The notes under the pieces were generated by a model that had not been told where the DNA came from, ran no database searches, and saw only the letters and a program-made list of their open reading frames with translations. Of a DNA stretch of 64,000 bases, positions 11,308 through 24,241 are shown piece by piece. How positions within the stretch are numbered: position 1 is the stretch's first letter; each line of letters starts with the position of its first letter. Source of the stretch: Lingula anatina (taxonomy: Eukaryota; Brachiopoda; Lingulata; Lingulida; Lingulidae); the NCBI RefSeq assembly GCF_001039355.2, contig NW_019775448.1, positions 93,634-157,633 of the forward strand, given 5' to 3'. Made by a program: the position numbers and the translations under genes.

Positions 11308-12829
11308 TCATCTGCGGCAGTCCTCAAAATGAAACGCTAGTTCATCAAGGATAAGGCCATAGCTCCCCGAAACGTACCGTAATGGCCGTCCGCCGTGGCT
11401 GACTTTGTACGCCGGTGACGTCTCTATGCCGTATGGTCCATAGCACGCGGTGTTCGTCACCAAGGCGATACTCCCAACAAGTAAGTATACACCTTGATAT
11501 TCCGTAACCCTCACGGTATGGATGTACTCGTTATTTGAAAGAACGACGCTGACTGGAGTCCCTGGAGTCTGTCCGCGTATCGAAGTTCCAACGCCGCCAT
11601 ATACAAAACGGATACTAAAATGCAAATGCAATAATGGATATTTAAAATTTGAAAATTCCCGTTGAGACCAAAATAACGCTGGACAAACAAAATATTTTCC
11701 TATGTCCGATAACAGTTCATTTTGCAATGTTTTGAGTGCCACTTCAAGATCACTTTTCAGAAGAAATTACCGGAGAGTTTTACTGTTTTCCCCTATTTAC
11801 GCGGATTCTAGATCTCTTTTTAGTATCAACATGCATGATCACATGATCATTTATTCTAAAAAGACGCCAACGCAGATCTGACAACGTGGTTGAGAGCCGC
11901 ATAGTTAAAATGCCTGGTTTAGCGTATAATATGGTTATTCACATCCATTCTGAAAACTCAACACTAGTTTTTGCACATTTCATGTCCATCTTCATAGAAT
12001 GAATGATCTGAAAACGAAAGTTCATCAAAATATGGACGGCTTACTCAACTCACCTATATATACCATCATGACCATATTGGAGATCAAACCCGCTAATGTG
12101 ACCTTTGTACGCGTAATCAAGGTCACTGAATCGGTAACCACCAGCACCGCCGAAAGGTCCGTAAGACACATCGCATATTTCTCGGACTACAAGAAAATGA
12201 AGAAAAACTGAAATATCATCCAATAAAAAGCAAATTCAATCTTTATTACCAATGTGCCTACTTTCTATGCTTCTTTAAAAAAGAATTTCTCCTATGACTT
12301 TTACAATTTCAAGAAGATGAAAAACAGATGCAAAATGCATTTATTTAATTATTTTCAAGTAAATGCGGCACGCATATCTGATTTTTGTGATTTATAGGTT
12401 TTTTTTTACATGTTATAACTATGGCACAGTAAAAAAGACACCTTTCATTCTTAAGCATGTCTTTTCACTAGATGGAAATTTGTCACCCAAACAAAATACT
12501 AAATAAATAACAAGAAGAAAAAACGTACCTCCATTTGACCACGTAGATAAACCACCTTCGAGATTGTGTGATCCCACATTACTATAAAGTTCACACTCGT
12601 GGGAGACAGAATTATAGTTCACTCCGTAGCAGTCCGGCGTTCCACTGCACTTCACACTGCAGTCCGTCATTGACCATGAGGTAAGTGTTTTAATAATAGT
12701 TCCGTCAAATCGAGAATTTTTGGTGACATGATACCTTCCTTCAGACGTTCTGGAACAGGCCAAACCGGTATAAAGCGACAGGATTGCCAGAAGTAAAACG
12801 GGGGTCATCTTGCCTTTTTGTTCTCTCAT
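11308..12829 (-). CDS. PAN-jacalin secreted lectin, unit U2
   Basis: Exons 12829-12529, 12186-12054 and 11614-11308 give 741 bases and 246 residues, the same exon sizes and phases as U1. It has a signal peptide (TPVLLLAILSLYTGLACS), a PAN-like domain with the same cysteines, and a jacalin-like domain. The first glycine loop reads YGPFGGAGGYRF and the C-terminal loop GLILD keeps the GxxxD binding motif. It differs from U1 in that loop region (SGSYGLILDELAF against SGRSGLMLDALAF), so glycan preference may differ. The gene is intact and likely secreted, with the same TATA/CCAAT arrangement upstream. Confidence 0.85.
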
Positions 12830-12890
12830 GTTAGAAGTGTGTGGTTGTGCGTCAGAAACAAAATGACAGAAATGCTCTTTTTAAGCGTTG

Positions 12891-12945
12891 TTTTATTTAT
12901 GGTGGCGTTTGTGACTGATAATGAGCTGCGTTGCTACTGACCAAT
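12891..12945 (-). promoter_or_regulatory. Core promoter of U2
   Basis: ATAAATAAAA on the minus strand at 12891-12900 and CCAAT (plus) at 12941-12945, at the same distances from the start codon as in U1. Confidence 0.5.
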
Positions 12946-14071
12946 AATATCCTGCGAATCAGATGCGCAACGATGAATGGGACAGTTTATTAAAGCAGTT
13001 AGCCGACCATATCTTCAAGAATCCAGTAAAACATGATAATTGGATTAAGATAATGAATCATTTAATATGAAACGAGTTTTTTTAAAAAAAGGTTCCACTT
13101 TGTAAATCGCTAGCGGAGCAGTGAGACTTGAAAGTATAGTGGTGCTTGATCAGACCGGATGGTAACACAGCGAGACGATAAGCAACTGTTCTAAGGTACC
13201 TGAAATGCACTCAGAGAGCGCAACCTCTGCCAAGACAAATAATAAACTTATAATTAACCATACATTAATTAATTGATTGATGGATCATTGCCAAAATCTA
13301 AACATTTATCCCTTGCCCCATTTCTGACGTACTTTTAAAATTTTATCGAAATCTGTACACACTAAATTAATAAATTACTTCTAAAAATATACAAAATATT
13401 TATGACTTAACTGATTAATTAATCATCTAATTGATTAATAGATCATCACTTAAATCTTATCATTTTGTCCTTGACCCATTAGTGACCTTTCCTGAAAATT
13501 TCATCAAAATCTGTCCATTCCCTTTTTTTGCCTAGCGCTCTCCACAGACAAACCCAAACCTACGGGTAACAAAAACATAACTTCGACTCCTTGTCGGAGA
13601 ATTATAGCATAAGAGTTATAGCGTGGCACTGAGGGTGGGGGGGGGGGGGGGTATTGTAGCGTGGCAGTATATTTGTCATTCAGCTTTGGTCATCAATAAC
13701 ATATTACAAGAAAGAACAGGCTCACCAAAACGGGGCGTGCATTGTGTGTTGAGAAGATCAATCACATCAGCGTCATCTCCTGGAAAACCATCGCCTGTGA
13801 GGCTTACATATAGGTCTGTGCTTATGTGGGTGTTTTTCAATATTTGGATTAATCTGTTATATGTCTGTTTAATATCCTTTTAACAAAATTTGTGTCAAAT
13901 TTATCGGCGTGTGTTTAGAGGTGTCCGTTGCGTTTGTAGAATGGGCTTTTTCTTTTACTTATCCACCATTGATAACAATTGTACACATTTGGTATTATAG
14001 GCATTATAACCATTCAAATGCACGAAATTAACCATCACATTAAAAATTGCAAAGAATATTCTTTTTCCAGA
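12946..14071. other. Duplicated 5' flank of U2, ending at an N
   Basis: Homologous to 15623-16550 and 21042-22180. The last 165 bases (13906-14071) match 21988-22180, then the sequence jumps at N14072 into the middle of a lectin exon. A decayed SINE-like repeat occupies about 13199-13610. Confidence 0.55.
13199..13610. repeat. Decayed SINE/RTE-tail-like repeat in U2 flank
   Basis: Runs from the GCACTCAGAGAGCGCAACC motif to CTCCTTGTCGGAG, matching the repeats at 7453, 15879 and 21296. Confidence 0.5.
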
Positions 14072-14072
14072 N
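14072..14072. other. Single N at a sequence junction
   Basis: Left of the N is noncoding flank homologous to 22180; right of it is mid-exon 3 lectin sequence. No intact unit in the window has this arrangement. Confidence 0.8.
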
Positions 14073-15506
14073 ACCGGTGACGTCTCTATGCCGTATGGTC
14101 CATAGCACGCGGTGTTCGTCACCAAGGCGATACTCCCAACAAGTAAGTATACACCTTGATATTCCGTAACCCTCACGGTATGGATGAACTCGTTATTTGA
14201 AAGAACGACGCTGACTGGAGTCCCTGGAGTCTGTCCGCGTATCGATGTTCCAACGCCGCCATATACAAAACGGATACTAAAATGCAAATGCAATAATGGA
14301 TATTTAAAATTTGAAAATTCCCGTTGAAACCAAAATAACGGTGGGCAAACAAAATATATTCTTAAGTCCGATAACAGTTCATTTTGCAATGTTTTGAGTG
14401 CCACTTAAAGATCACTTTTCAGAAGAAATTACCGGAGAGTTTTTTCTGTTTTCCCCTCTTTACGTGGATTCTAGCGCTCTTTTTAGTGTCGTACATGCAT
14501 GATCACATGATCATTTATTCTAAAAAGACGCCAACGCAGATCTGACAACGTGGTTGAGAGCCGCATAGTTAAAATGCCTGGTTTAGCGTATTTTATGGTT
14601 ATTCACATCCATTCTGAAACTCAACACTAGTTTTTGCACATTTCATGTTCATCTTGAGAATGAATATTCTGAAAACGAAAGTTCATCAGTATATGGTAGG
14701 CTTACTCACCTATATATACCATCATGACCATATTGGAGATCAAACCCGGTAATGTGACCTTTGTACGCGTAATCAAGGTCACTGAACCTGTTACCACCAG
14801 CACCACCGAAAGGTCCGTAAGGCACATCGCATATTTCTCGGACTACAAGAAAATGAAGAAAAATTGAAATATCATCCTATAATAAGCAAATATAATCTTT
14901 ATTACCAATGTGCCTACTTTCTATGCTTCTTTAAAAAAGAATTTCTCCTATGACTTTTAGAATTTCAAGAAGATGAAAAACAGATGCAAAATGTATTTAT
15001 TTAATTATTTTCAAGCAAATGCGCCACGCATATTTGTTTTTGGATTTATAGTTTTTTACTTGTTATAACTATGGCACAGTAAAAAAGACACCTTTCATTC
15101 TGAAGCATGTCTTTTCACTAGATGGAAATTCGTCACCCAAACAAAATGATAAATAAACGATGGAAGAAATAAGGAAAGAACAAGAAACGAAGAAGAAAAA
15201 CGTACCTCCATTTGACCACGTAGATAAACCACCTTCGAGATGGTGCGGTCCCACATTACTATAAAGTTCACACTCGTGGGAGGCAGAATTATAGTTCACT
15301 CCGTAGCAGTCCGGCGTTCCACTACACTTTACAGTGCACTGCGTCATTGACCACGAAGTAAGTGTTTTAATAATATTTCCGTCAAATCGAGAATTTTTGA
15401 AGACATGATACCTTCCTTCAGACGTTTTGGAACAGACCAAACCGGTATAAAGCAACAGGATTGCCAGAAGTAAAACGGAAATTATGTTGCTTTTTTGTTC
15501 TCTCAT
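14073..15506 (-). CDS. PAN-jacalin lectin, unit U3, cut by a gap base
   Basis: Exons 15506-15206 and 14842-14710 are intact, with the same lengths as in U1 and U2. Exon 3 starts at 14276 but runs into the N at 14072 just after the GPYGIETSP motif, so the last third of the jacalin domain, including the GxxxD loop, is absent. The signal peptide is IISVLLLAILLLYTGLVCS, and the PAN-like domain carries an extra cysteine (TQCTVKC). The first glycine loop is YGPFGGAGGNRF. The truncation coincides with an assembly junction, so the real locus may hold a complete gene. Confidence 0.75.
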
Positions 15507-15567
15507 GTTTGAAGCGTGTGGTTGTGCGTCAGAAACAAAATGATAGAAATGCTCTTTTTAAGCGTTG

Positions 15568-15622
15568 TTTTATTTATGGTGGCGTTTGTGATTGATAATA
15601 AGCTGCGTTGTTACTGGCCAAT
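15568..15622 (-). promoter_or_regulatory. Core promoter of U3
   Basis: ATAAATAAAA on the minus strand at 15568-15577 and CCAAT (plus) at 15618-15622, positioned as in the other units. Confidence 0.5.
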
Positions 15623-17840
15623 AATATCCTGTGAATCAGATGCACAACGATGAATGGGACAGTTTATTAAAGCAGTTAGCCGACCATATCAAGAATCCAG
15701 TAAAACATGATAATTGGATTGAGATAATGAATCATCTGATATGAAACGAGTTTTTTCAAAAAAAGGTTCCACTGTGTAAATCGCTAGCGGAGCAGTGAGA
15801 CTTGAAAGTAAAGTGGTGCTTGATCAGACCGGATGGTAACACAGCGAGACAATAAGCAACTGTTCTAAGGTACCTGAAATGCACTCAGAGAGCGCAACCT
15901 CTGCCAAGACAAATAATAAACTAATAATTAACCATAAATTAATTAATTGATTGATGGATCATTGCCAAAATTTTACATTTATCCCTTGCCCCATTTCTGA
16001 CGTACTTTTAAAATTTTATCGAAATCTGTACACACTAAATCAATAAATTACTTCTAAAAATATTTATGACTTAACTAATTAATTAATTATCTTATTGATT
16101 AATGGTTCATCGCTTAAATCTAATCATTTTGTCCTTGACCAATAGTGACTTTTTTATGAAAATTTCAGCAAAATCCGTCCACTCCGTTTTTGGTGCCTGA
16201 CGCTCTCCACAGACAAACCCAAACCTACGGGTAACAAAAACATAACCTCGACTCCTTGTCGGAGAATTATGACATAAGAGTTATAGCATGGCACTGAGAG
16301 GCCGGAGGAGTGGCAGTATATTTGTCATTCAGCTTTTGTCATCAATAACATATTACAAGAAAGACAGGCTCGCCAAAACGGGGCGTGCATTGTGTGTTGG
16401 AAAACCATCGCCTGTGAGGCTTACATGTAGGTCTGTGCTGATGTGGGTGTTTTTCAATATTTGGATTAATCTGTAACATGTCTGTTTAATATCCTTTTAA
16501 CAAAATTTGTGTCAAATTTATCTTAGAATCATTTGGAATAGTTTAGTATTATTTTTTTTTATATTTACGGCGTGTGTTTATAGGTGACCTTGTTTTAGCC
16601 AAAGGCACTGCAATCACGTTCATTATGTCAGCAAATTTAGAAAACATTATATTGGGTCCGTCAAAACATAGTGTACACTAATTTGATGACAGATAACACA
16701 CGACACACCTTGTGTTTATTTCCATCGAATTGCAGGGGCGGATCCAGGTACATGTACTTTTTTTGTCAAGTCTTCTGGATCCCAACACTGCTATATACAC
16801 ATTAATCATTTCTTCAAATTATTTCTAAGCCTTAGTCTTAAACATATATACAGCACCATATTTACAGCATATCTTCATTTAAAATGGTATGCTCCTGGTA
16901 GTATAATTCTGCAGGCTCCAATGCACGTAAACCGAAAAAAAATTAACATTTAGAACCTCTCATCCATGTCACTGTCCTGCAAACAGTCATTGTTGAAAAC
17001 TTATAATCTGTTAAAACGAGTGTTTTACCCAAATTAAATCTAAATTATTTAATGGAAAGCGTATTGATTCATTTTGTACAATGGGTTATGTAAAATGCCA
17101 AACTCGAGCCTTACACAGCGTCAATATTGACACAATAGCATCACAACAAATTATATGCAATGAGCTACGCTAAGGGAGGAAATAATGGCAGCCATGTTAG
17201 AGTCGGTGATTTTCTATGTGAGGTAGAGACTCAAATCAATTTAAATGTTGAGACTACTTAAATGTCAGCTTTGTCGATCTGGAGAGTATGCATATAGGAA
17301 TCAACCTTGCGTTTAAGTGGTTGCTTTGTTTTTTTCACATGTAAAGTCGGGGATTTCTTAGAGCTTGCTGTCATGCTTGTTGGCTTATTTGTGTAGGGAT
17401 CTCAGATACAGTTGTTTCGTCTCTGTTCTAGAGACACAAAGACTGGGTGCTAAATTTAATTCGTTTATCTTCAGGACATAGAGCAACAGACCCAAACACC
17501 GTCCTTGAGGTACCATTGGTGAACCTTCCCTCTTACATGATTTGAAGTTGTATATACTCTGTCTCCTTTTGGTGAGGCAGGCGGGAATACAGCAAACAAT
17601 CGCTTCATGTAACCCCGATGGCCTGGATTTTGTTTAAAAGATTGCTTAATTAATTGGAACATATCTATTTTGCATTCCCCATAGAAACGTCATATGACTA
17701 ATTAGTCGGGACCTTAAATCAGGAAAAATATATATCGGAACCCAGGCCTAACGTCGACCACACTCGTTGCTGTGAAAATTGTGGTTCCCAATTATCATTA
17801 AAAAGCATTTGATTACCTTTGTTACCGGCGAAACTTTTAT
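15623..17840. other. Duplicated 5' flank of U3 and old repeats, no gene seen
   Basis: 15623-16550 matches the U2 flank. 16590-16800 matches 22245-22470. 16890-17215 matches 28070-28390. A transposon-end-like CAGGGGCGGATCCAGG lies at about 16734. No supported exon. Confidence 0.5.
15879..16267. repeat. Decayed SINE/RTE-tail-like repeat in U3 flank
   Basis: Same motif order and position as the repeats at 13199 and 7453. Confidence 0.5.
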
Positions 17841-17865
17841 TTGCATTATTTATTTGCATTATTGA

Positions 17866-18350
17866 TATCAGGATTTGGAACAAAAGACGTTTATTGTGAC
17901 AACGGATGGCTCGTTGTGATGAGAAGATATGACAACACAATTATCTTTAATAGAAACTGGAATGAATATAAGCTTGGTTTTTGGGATCCCCGCCTACAGT
18001 TCTGGATGAGCAATGAGGCCCTTCATGCGTTAACCAGTCAATGTTGATATGTTGTCCTACAACGGCAATTATTACTACGTCAAATGGAACCTGTTCAAAA
18101 TTCAGAAAGAGACTGCAATATGCTGCAGACGCCACTACTCTCGAGTCCTACAACACAACGAGCACGGCTGGACTTGAGGAAATCCTTGAGCGTCCTTTTG
18201 GAACTACTGACAACATTAATACCTACTCTTCTATTAACTCTAATAAAAATTGTGCTGAGCAACACGTAGGCAATATTACTTATAATTTAAAAAATAATGA
18301 CATTCCAGCACGGGGTTTCGTTGGCTTAGAGGGCATTATAAAACTCGTAT
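17866..18350 (+). pseudogene. Fibrinogen-related domain pseudogene, copy 2
   Basis: Near-identical to 9780-10248. It carries VYCDNGWLVVMRRYDN, FNRNWNEYKLGF and FWMSNEALHALTSQ, then the same frame break and stop as copy 1. After shifts it reads LESYNTTSTAGLEEILERPF and INSNKNCAEQH, matching the C-terminal part of fibrinogen-related domains. It retains a short stretch missing from copy 1 (AGLEEILERP). Homology with copy 1 begins inside the domain at about 17866, so the duplication breakpoint lies within the pseudogene. Not functional as read. Confidence 0.75.
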
Positions 18351-19388
18351 AGGCAAGACATAGCGCCCAAAGTCTACCGTTTTTCTCCTTTCATTTTGGT
18401 TGACAGTTATTTTCCTTCTCATCTTTGAGTTTATTCGACAAGTTTTATAAAGTAATGCATAAGATATCGCTGTCTTCTTTAAATACTGAAATAAAAGTTA
18501 AGAGCATTATACAATTAACGATGTTGGCTGAAGTTGATTTAATTTTTTCTGATTTCGCAAAACAACATTGACCAAAACGTAAGAGTCAATAAATGTAACA
18601 TTTATATCATACCATACCTGAAGGTCGGTATACTTTTGTTAAAATTTACATAAGTACCATGCAATATATATATTTATATAGCAAATAACATGGCACACAA
18701 ACTGCCAAGAATCACAATCGTTAATTTGGAAAAAAATCAAACTGAAGGACGCTTTCTTCAACAATAGGTGTGTCATTCAGAGTAAGTTATGACGGTTTTT
18801 TCTTGAGAATATTTTATAATTATCGGTAATCTCTTCGCCCGGACTCCACTCTGAAGATACATATAACACCCAAAGAAATAATACATTTGGATTATCACCA
18901 AAGTCATCATTTAACAAAAATGTGGATCTTTTGTTTGAAATTCGTAGTGTTAGGAATAGAATTGCCCTTGATAATGACGTTGTGGATTGCTGTAGGTGCG
19001 ACGCACACTGCATTGCATTGCAGCGGAACCGCTCAGCATTTCAAGGACCTGTCTGATTTACCACATCAAAAGGCTGAACCGTGAAAATATTGGACAGTGC
19101 AGAACGTTCACCTCCTACATTTCTTAAACACACATAATCGCGTTCGTCAACAATTTGTAGTCATTGAGCGGCCTTCTATTCGCCTTTGTGTCTCCGTCAT
19201 ATTTATTATCAACTTTTTGATACATTTTCGGTAAACGCACGTCTCTTTGACCGAGCGCATGTCGGTGAAAGTCGTTTTTTAATGATAATCCTTTACTGAA
19301 CTGGAAAAATCCAAAGACATTTATTGGAAATGTCCACGTAATTCACCACATTTTGAAACATGTACTGGGATATGATAAACCGAATCAC
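18351..19388. other. Conserved 3' flank of U4
   Basis: Closely matches 10249-11307. Minus-strand AATAAA at 19202-19207 is a candidate polyadenylation signal for U4. Short open frames here are not coding. Confidence 0.55.
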
Positions 19389-20925
19389 TCATCTGCGGCA
19401 GTCCTCAAAATGAAATGATAGTTCATCAAGGATAAGGCCATAACTCCCCGAAACGTACCGTAATGGCCGTCCGCCGTGGCTGACTTCGTACACCGGTGAC
19501 GTCTCTATGCCGTATGGTCCATAGCACGCGGTGTTCGTCACCAAGGCGATACTCCCAACAAGTAAGTATACACCATGATATTCCGTCACCCTCACGGTAT
19601 GGATGAACTCGTTATTTGAAAGAACGACGCTGACTGGAGTCCCTGGAGTCTGTCCGCGTATCGAAGTTCCAACGCCGCCATATAAAAAACGGATACTAAA
19701 ATGCAAATGCAATAATAGATATTTAAAATTTGATAATTCCCGTTGAGACCAAAATAACGCTGGACAAACAAAATATTTTCCTATGTCCGATATCAGTTCA
19801 TTTTGCAATGTTTTGAGTGCCACTTGAAGATCACTTTTCAGAAGAAATTACCGGAGAGTTTTACTGTTTTCCCCTCTTTACGTGGATTCTAGCGCTCTTT
19901 TTTTTTTGTGTCGTACATGCATGATCACATGATCATTTATTCTAAAAAGACGCCAACGCAGATCTGACAACGTGGTTGAGAGCCGCATAGTTAAAATGCC
20001 TTGTTTAGCGTATTTTATGGTTATTCACATCCATTCTGAAAACTCAACACTAGTTTTTGCACATTTCATGTCCATCTTCATAGAATGAATGATCTGAAAA
20101 CGAAATTCATCAAAATATGGTAGGCTTACTCAACTCACCTATATATACCATCATGACCAAATTGGAGATCAAACCCGGTAATGTGACCTTTGTACGCGTA
20201 ATCAAGGTCACTGAACCTGTTACCACCAGCACCGCCGAAAGGTCCGTAAGGCACATCGCATATTTCTCGGACTACAAGAAAATGAAGAAAAACTGAAATA
20301 TCATCCTATAAAAAGCAAATTCAATCTTTATTACCAATGTGCCTACTTTCTATGCTTCTTTAAAAAAGAATTTCTCCTATGACTTTTAGAATTTCAAGAA
20401 GATGAAAAACAGATGCAAAATGTATTTATTTAATTATTTTCAAGCAAATGCGCCACGCATATCTGTTTTTTGATTTATAGGGTTTTTTTAAACTTGTTAT
20501 AACTATGGCACAGTAAAAAGGACACCTTTCATTCTTAAGCATGTTTTTTCACTAGATGGGAATTTGTCACCCAAACAAAATACTAAATAAAAGAAATAAG
20601 GAAAGAACAAGAAGAAAAACGTACCTCCATTTGACCACGTAGATAAACCACCTTCGAGATTGTGCGGTCCCACATTACTATAAAGTTCACATTCGTGGGA
20701 GGCAGAATTAAAGTTCACTCCGTAGCAGTCCGGCGTTCCACTACACCTCACAGTGCACTGCGTCATTGACCATGAGGTAAGTTTTTTCATAATAGTTCCG
20801 TCAAATCGAGAATTTTTGGTGACATGATACCTTCCTTCAGACGTTCTGGAACAGGCCAAACCGGTATTAAGCTCAAGGATTGCCAGAAGTAAAACGGGGG
20901 TCATCTTGCCTTTTTGTTCTCTCAT
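19389..20925 (-). CDS. PAN-jacalin secreted lectin, unit U4
   Basis: Exons 20925-20625, 20271-20139 and 19695-19389 total 741 bases (246 residues), with splice phases identical to U1 and U2. Signal peptide TPVLLLAILELNTGLACS; PAN-like domain with the extra cysteine seen in U3 (TQCTVRC); jacalin-like domain ending in SGSYGLILDELSF, which keeps GxxxD. The strand after the splice reads IRFLYGGVG. Its 5' flank is closest to U1 whereas its 3' flank and fibrinogen pseudogene are closest to U2, so the unit is a mosaic. Likely an intact secreted lectin. Confidence 0.85.
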
Positions 20926-20986
20926 GTTAGAAGTGTGTGGTTGTGCGTCAGTAACAAAATGATAGAAATGCTCTCTGTAAGCGTTG

Positions 20987-21041
20987 TTTTATTTATGGTG
21001 GCGTTTGTGACTGATAATGAGCTGCGTTGTTACTGGCCAAT
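20987..21041 (-). promoter_or_regulatory. Core promoter of U4
   Basis: ATAAATAAAA on the minus strand at 20987-20996 and CCAAT (plus) at 21037-21041, as in U1-U3. Confidence 0.5.
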
Positions 21042-24000
21042 AATATCCTGTGAATCAGATGCACAACGATGAATGGCACAGCTTAAAGCAGTTAGCCAAC
21101 CATGTATTCAAGAATCCAGTAAAAAAGAATAATTGGATAGGGACAATGAATTACTTGATTTGATAGTTTTTTTTAAGTGTTTACTGAGTACATCGTTATC
21201 GGAAGCAGTGAGACTTGAAAAGTATAGTGGTACTTGATCAGACCGGATGGTACATGTAACACAGGGAGGCGGTAAGCAACTGTTGTAATGTACCAGAAAA
21301 GCACTCAGAAAGCACATCTTCCAAGACAAATAATAAACTAATAATTAACCGTTAATTAATTGATGGATCATCGCCAGAATCTAATCATTTATCCTTTGCC
21401 CCATTTCTGACCTACCCTTAAAATTTGATCGAAATCTGTACACACTAAATTTATCAATTACTTATAATATAAAATATATTAAAAATATATAAATAATTTA
21501 TATCTTTATTTACTGATTAATAAATCATCTAATTGATTAATGGTTCATTGCTTAAATCTAATCATTTCGTCCTTGACCAATAGTGACTTTTTTCTGAAAA
21601 TTTCAGCAAAATCTGTCCACTCCGTTTTTGGGGCCTGACACTCTCCACAGACAAACCCAAAAACTAACGGTAACAAAAACACAACGTCGACTCCTTGTCG
21701 GAGAATTATAACATAAGTATTGTAAAGGGTGGCACTGAGAGGACGAGAGAGGAGGCATTATAGCGTGGCAGTATATTTGTCATTCAGCTTTGGTCATCAA
21801 TAACTTATTGCAGGTATGAAAGAAAGGACAGGCTCACCAGATCGGGGTGTGCATTTTATAATGAGAAGATCAATCACTTCAGCGTCCCATTTTGGAAAAC
21901 CATCGACTGTGAGGCCAACATATTAAGTCAGAATTAACCTGTAACATGAATAATTAGGAATATTTTATTTTTTTAAATATATTTACAGCGTGTTTAGAGA
22001 AACGTCCATTGAGTTTGAGATTGATATTTTTTCTTATCTTCCTATAGAATGGGATTTTCCTTTTCCTTATCCTCCATTGATAACAATTCTACACATTTGC
22101 CATTATGGGCATAATAACCATACAAATGCACAAAATGAACCATCATATTAAAATATTGCAAAGGATATTCTTTTTCCAGAACAAGCCGAACATTTGACAT
22201 ACTTTGTAAAGATAATCCCCAACGTTGCCTGGAAAATAATTTATTTCAGCCAAAAGCACTGCAAACACGTTTAATATTTCACCAAACTGGGCAAACAATA
22301 TATTTGGTCCGTTAAAACATGGTGTGCACTGATATGATAAACCACATGACAGATAACTCATGACATGCACTCCTTACGTTTATTTTCATCAAATTGCAGG
22401 AGCGGATCCAGGTATTTTCTGACAGTCTTCAACATCCCGACACAGCCATATACACATTCATCATTAATCACCATCAGCGTTGTTATCAGCATCATCCATA
22501 TTGTCACTTCAAATGCAGATTATTGGAATTTACGTGAAGGAGATCATGCATTATTTGCGTACAAGAACAAATTGATATCAAGTGCTGTACAGCCGACGTT
22601 TGACTTTAGACACGTAAAAGAAATAATTGATCTTACAAAATGCAAACTGGGGTAGTTTTTACCTATTGGGTTGCTAATTTGTAAGGTTTGTTCTTTTATT
22701 CTGTCCGTTTAGCTTTGTCGCGGAAGCAACAATTATTGTAAATAATTGTGTTTATGGAGGAAATGGCAGGGTAATAGGAGATAGTTTTAGTTTAGGGTGT
22801 CTATGTTTTTAGACTAAGAACAGAGTGTAACAGGTGACATGGGCTGTGTCTACGCACGCACATCTAGTGGACAAAGACATGGAAATACTGGATTTGGTGC
22901 AAGCCAGTCAGTTTTTAACTGTGGCTAAGTGCAGTGATTATAGTACACTTGAAGTGTTTTATCAGCTACACTTAAAGCTCACTAACTTTATAATTTTATT
23001 AAAATTTAATAATGGCGTTCAGTCTTTCTACCTGGTGGCTGCGAGTTCATATGGACATCACTCATCTAATTTTAATCCTTTTGGATGATTTACTCCATGC
23101 CTCAACGATACCTGTTTTGCTGATGTCTGAATTTTTTTGGGCATACTTTTGTCTTCTATTCTGCCTCCTGTTCAGCACCAGCGTTTGAGGGAATGTTTGT
23201 GCATTTTTTTGCTCCATTGTATGGGGGATGTATGTGTGATCCTTCAGTTTTATGTTGTTGCTATCCCCCATCTTGTAACCTAGTATCATTTTACATTTCG
23301 TCATTTTAATAAATGACAATGTCAGTCATATGGACTTATTTCTTGTTTTATTTTGAGCAAAAACTGAACTTCGTTGTGCTTGTTAACATCTGGCTACATA
23401 AATCGTTTTTGTCTGATTGCATTTCTGTCGTCATCACTAACAATCAATTTGATTGAAAGCTAATTGTTTACGAATGGCATGGTTCTCTGGTAACCTATAC
23501 ACATGTATACCTGTAAGATGTTATGTTATTTCAATAAATTCTGATTAAGAGCACCTTTTGCATTTTATGCAGTCAAGTATTATACAGAACGAAAATAAGT
23601 GTGTTTTTTCTTTTTTCTACATGTATATTTTTTAAAATATATTTTGTAATTTTGTAAATTGGTATTATTTTGGAATTATTTGCTTGCAGTTCATAAAAAC
23701 CTTTCCAAACCGTCATATAACTTCCTATCTTGCCTTGAATTTTAAAACGCCTTACACAAAATACGTACTTAAAGCAGAAGCAAGCACTATCATTTTAACA
23801 GTAAAATGTTCCTAACCACAATGAATTCATCATGGTGATTATGCTACATTCACATAAACACATAATCGCCAAATTTTTATCTGAAATCTTTAAAGCGATT
23901 TATTTGTTTCACAATGTGCACAGCAATTGTTAATCTATTAAAAAATATTCGAGTCCTGCTTGTTTGTTGATTTCTAAACATTAGTCTTGACATACATGCG
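21042..24000. other. Duplicated 5' flank of U4 and intergenic, no gene seen
   Basis: 21042-21915 matches the U1 flank, and 21990-22480 matches parts of 13906-14071 and 16590-16800. Beyond 22500 the sequence is AT-rich. A minus-strand frame at 22143-22370 has a protein-like look but no splice or domain support. Confidence 0.5.
21296..21708. repeat. Decayed SINE/RTE-tail-like repeat in U4 flank
   Basis: Same motif order and position as the repeats at 7453, 13199 and 15879. Confidence 0.5.
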
Positions 24001-24241
24001 ATACGAGGGTGATTGATAAGAAATAAGTTGAAAAACAATGATGGGAAATCTGAACTTTTAGTTGTAACCCAGCCACATAATCAGAAAATATCAGAAAAAA
24101 ATTGACCTCAAAATTGGATCCAGTATCATTAAGCCAACGTCCCATGCTAAGAATCTTGGTGTTTTTTTAGATAGAACACTTTCTATGAATAAACAAATTG
24201 CTAGCATATGTAAGTCAGCAGTATATAACATTAGGAACATA

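Noticed and set aside
14073-14404. U3 as a naturally truncated lectin fused to new C-terminal sequence
   Set aside because: The fusion passes through an N and the downstream residues are flank sequence known from other units; assembly junction is the simpler explanation.
17471-17662. Minus-strand frame near the second fibrinogen pseudogene
   Set aside because: No domain, no splice support, and composition like surrounding noncoding DNA.
22143-22370. Minus-strand frame with a protein-like look (AQFGEILNVFAVLLAEINYF)
   Set aside because: No splice partners or domain; the homologous sequence near 16600 is not open, so it is treated as noncoding duplicated DNA.
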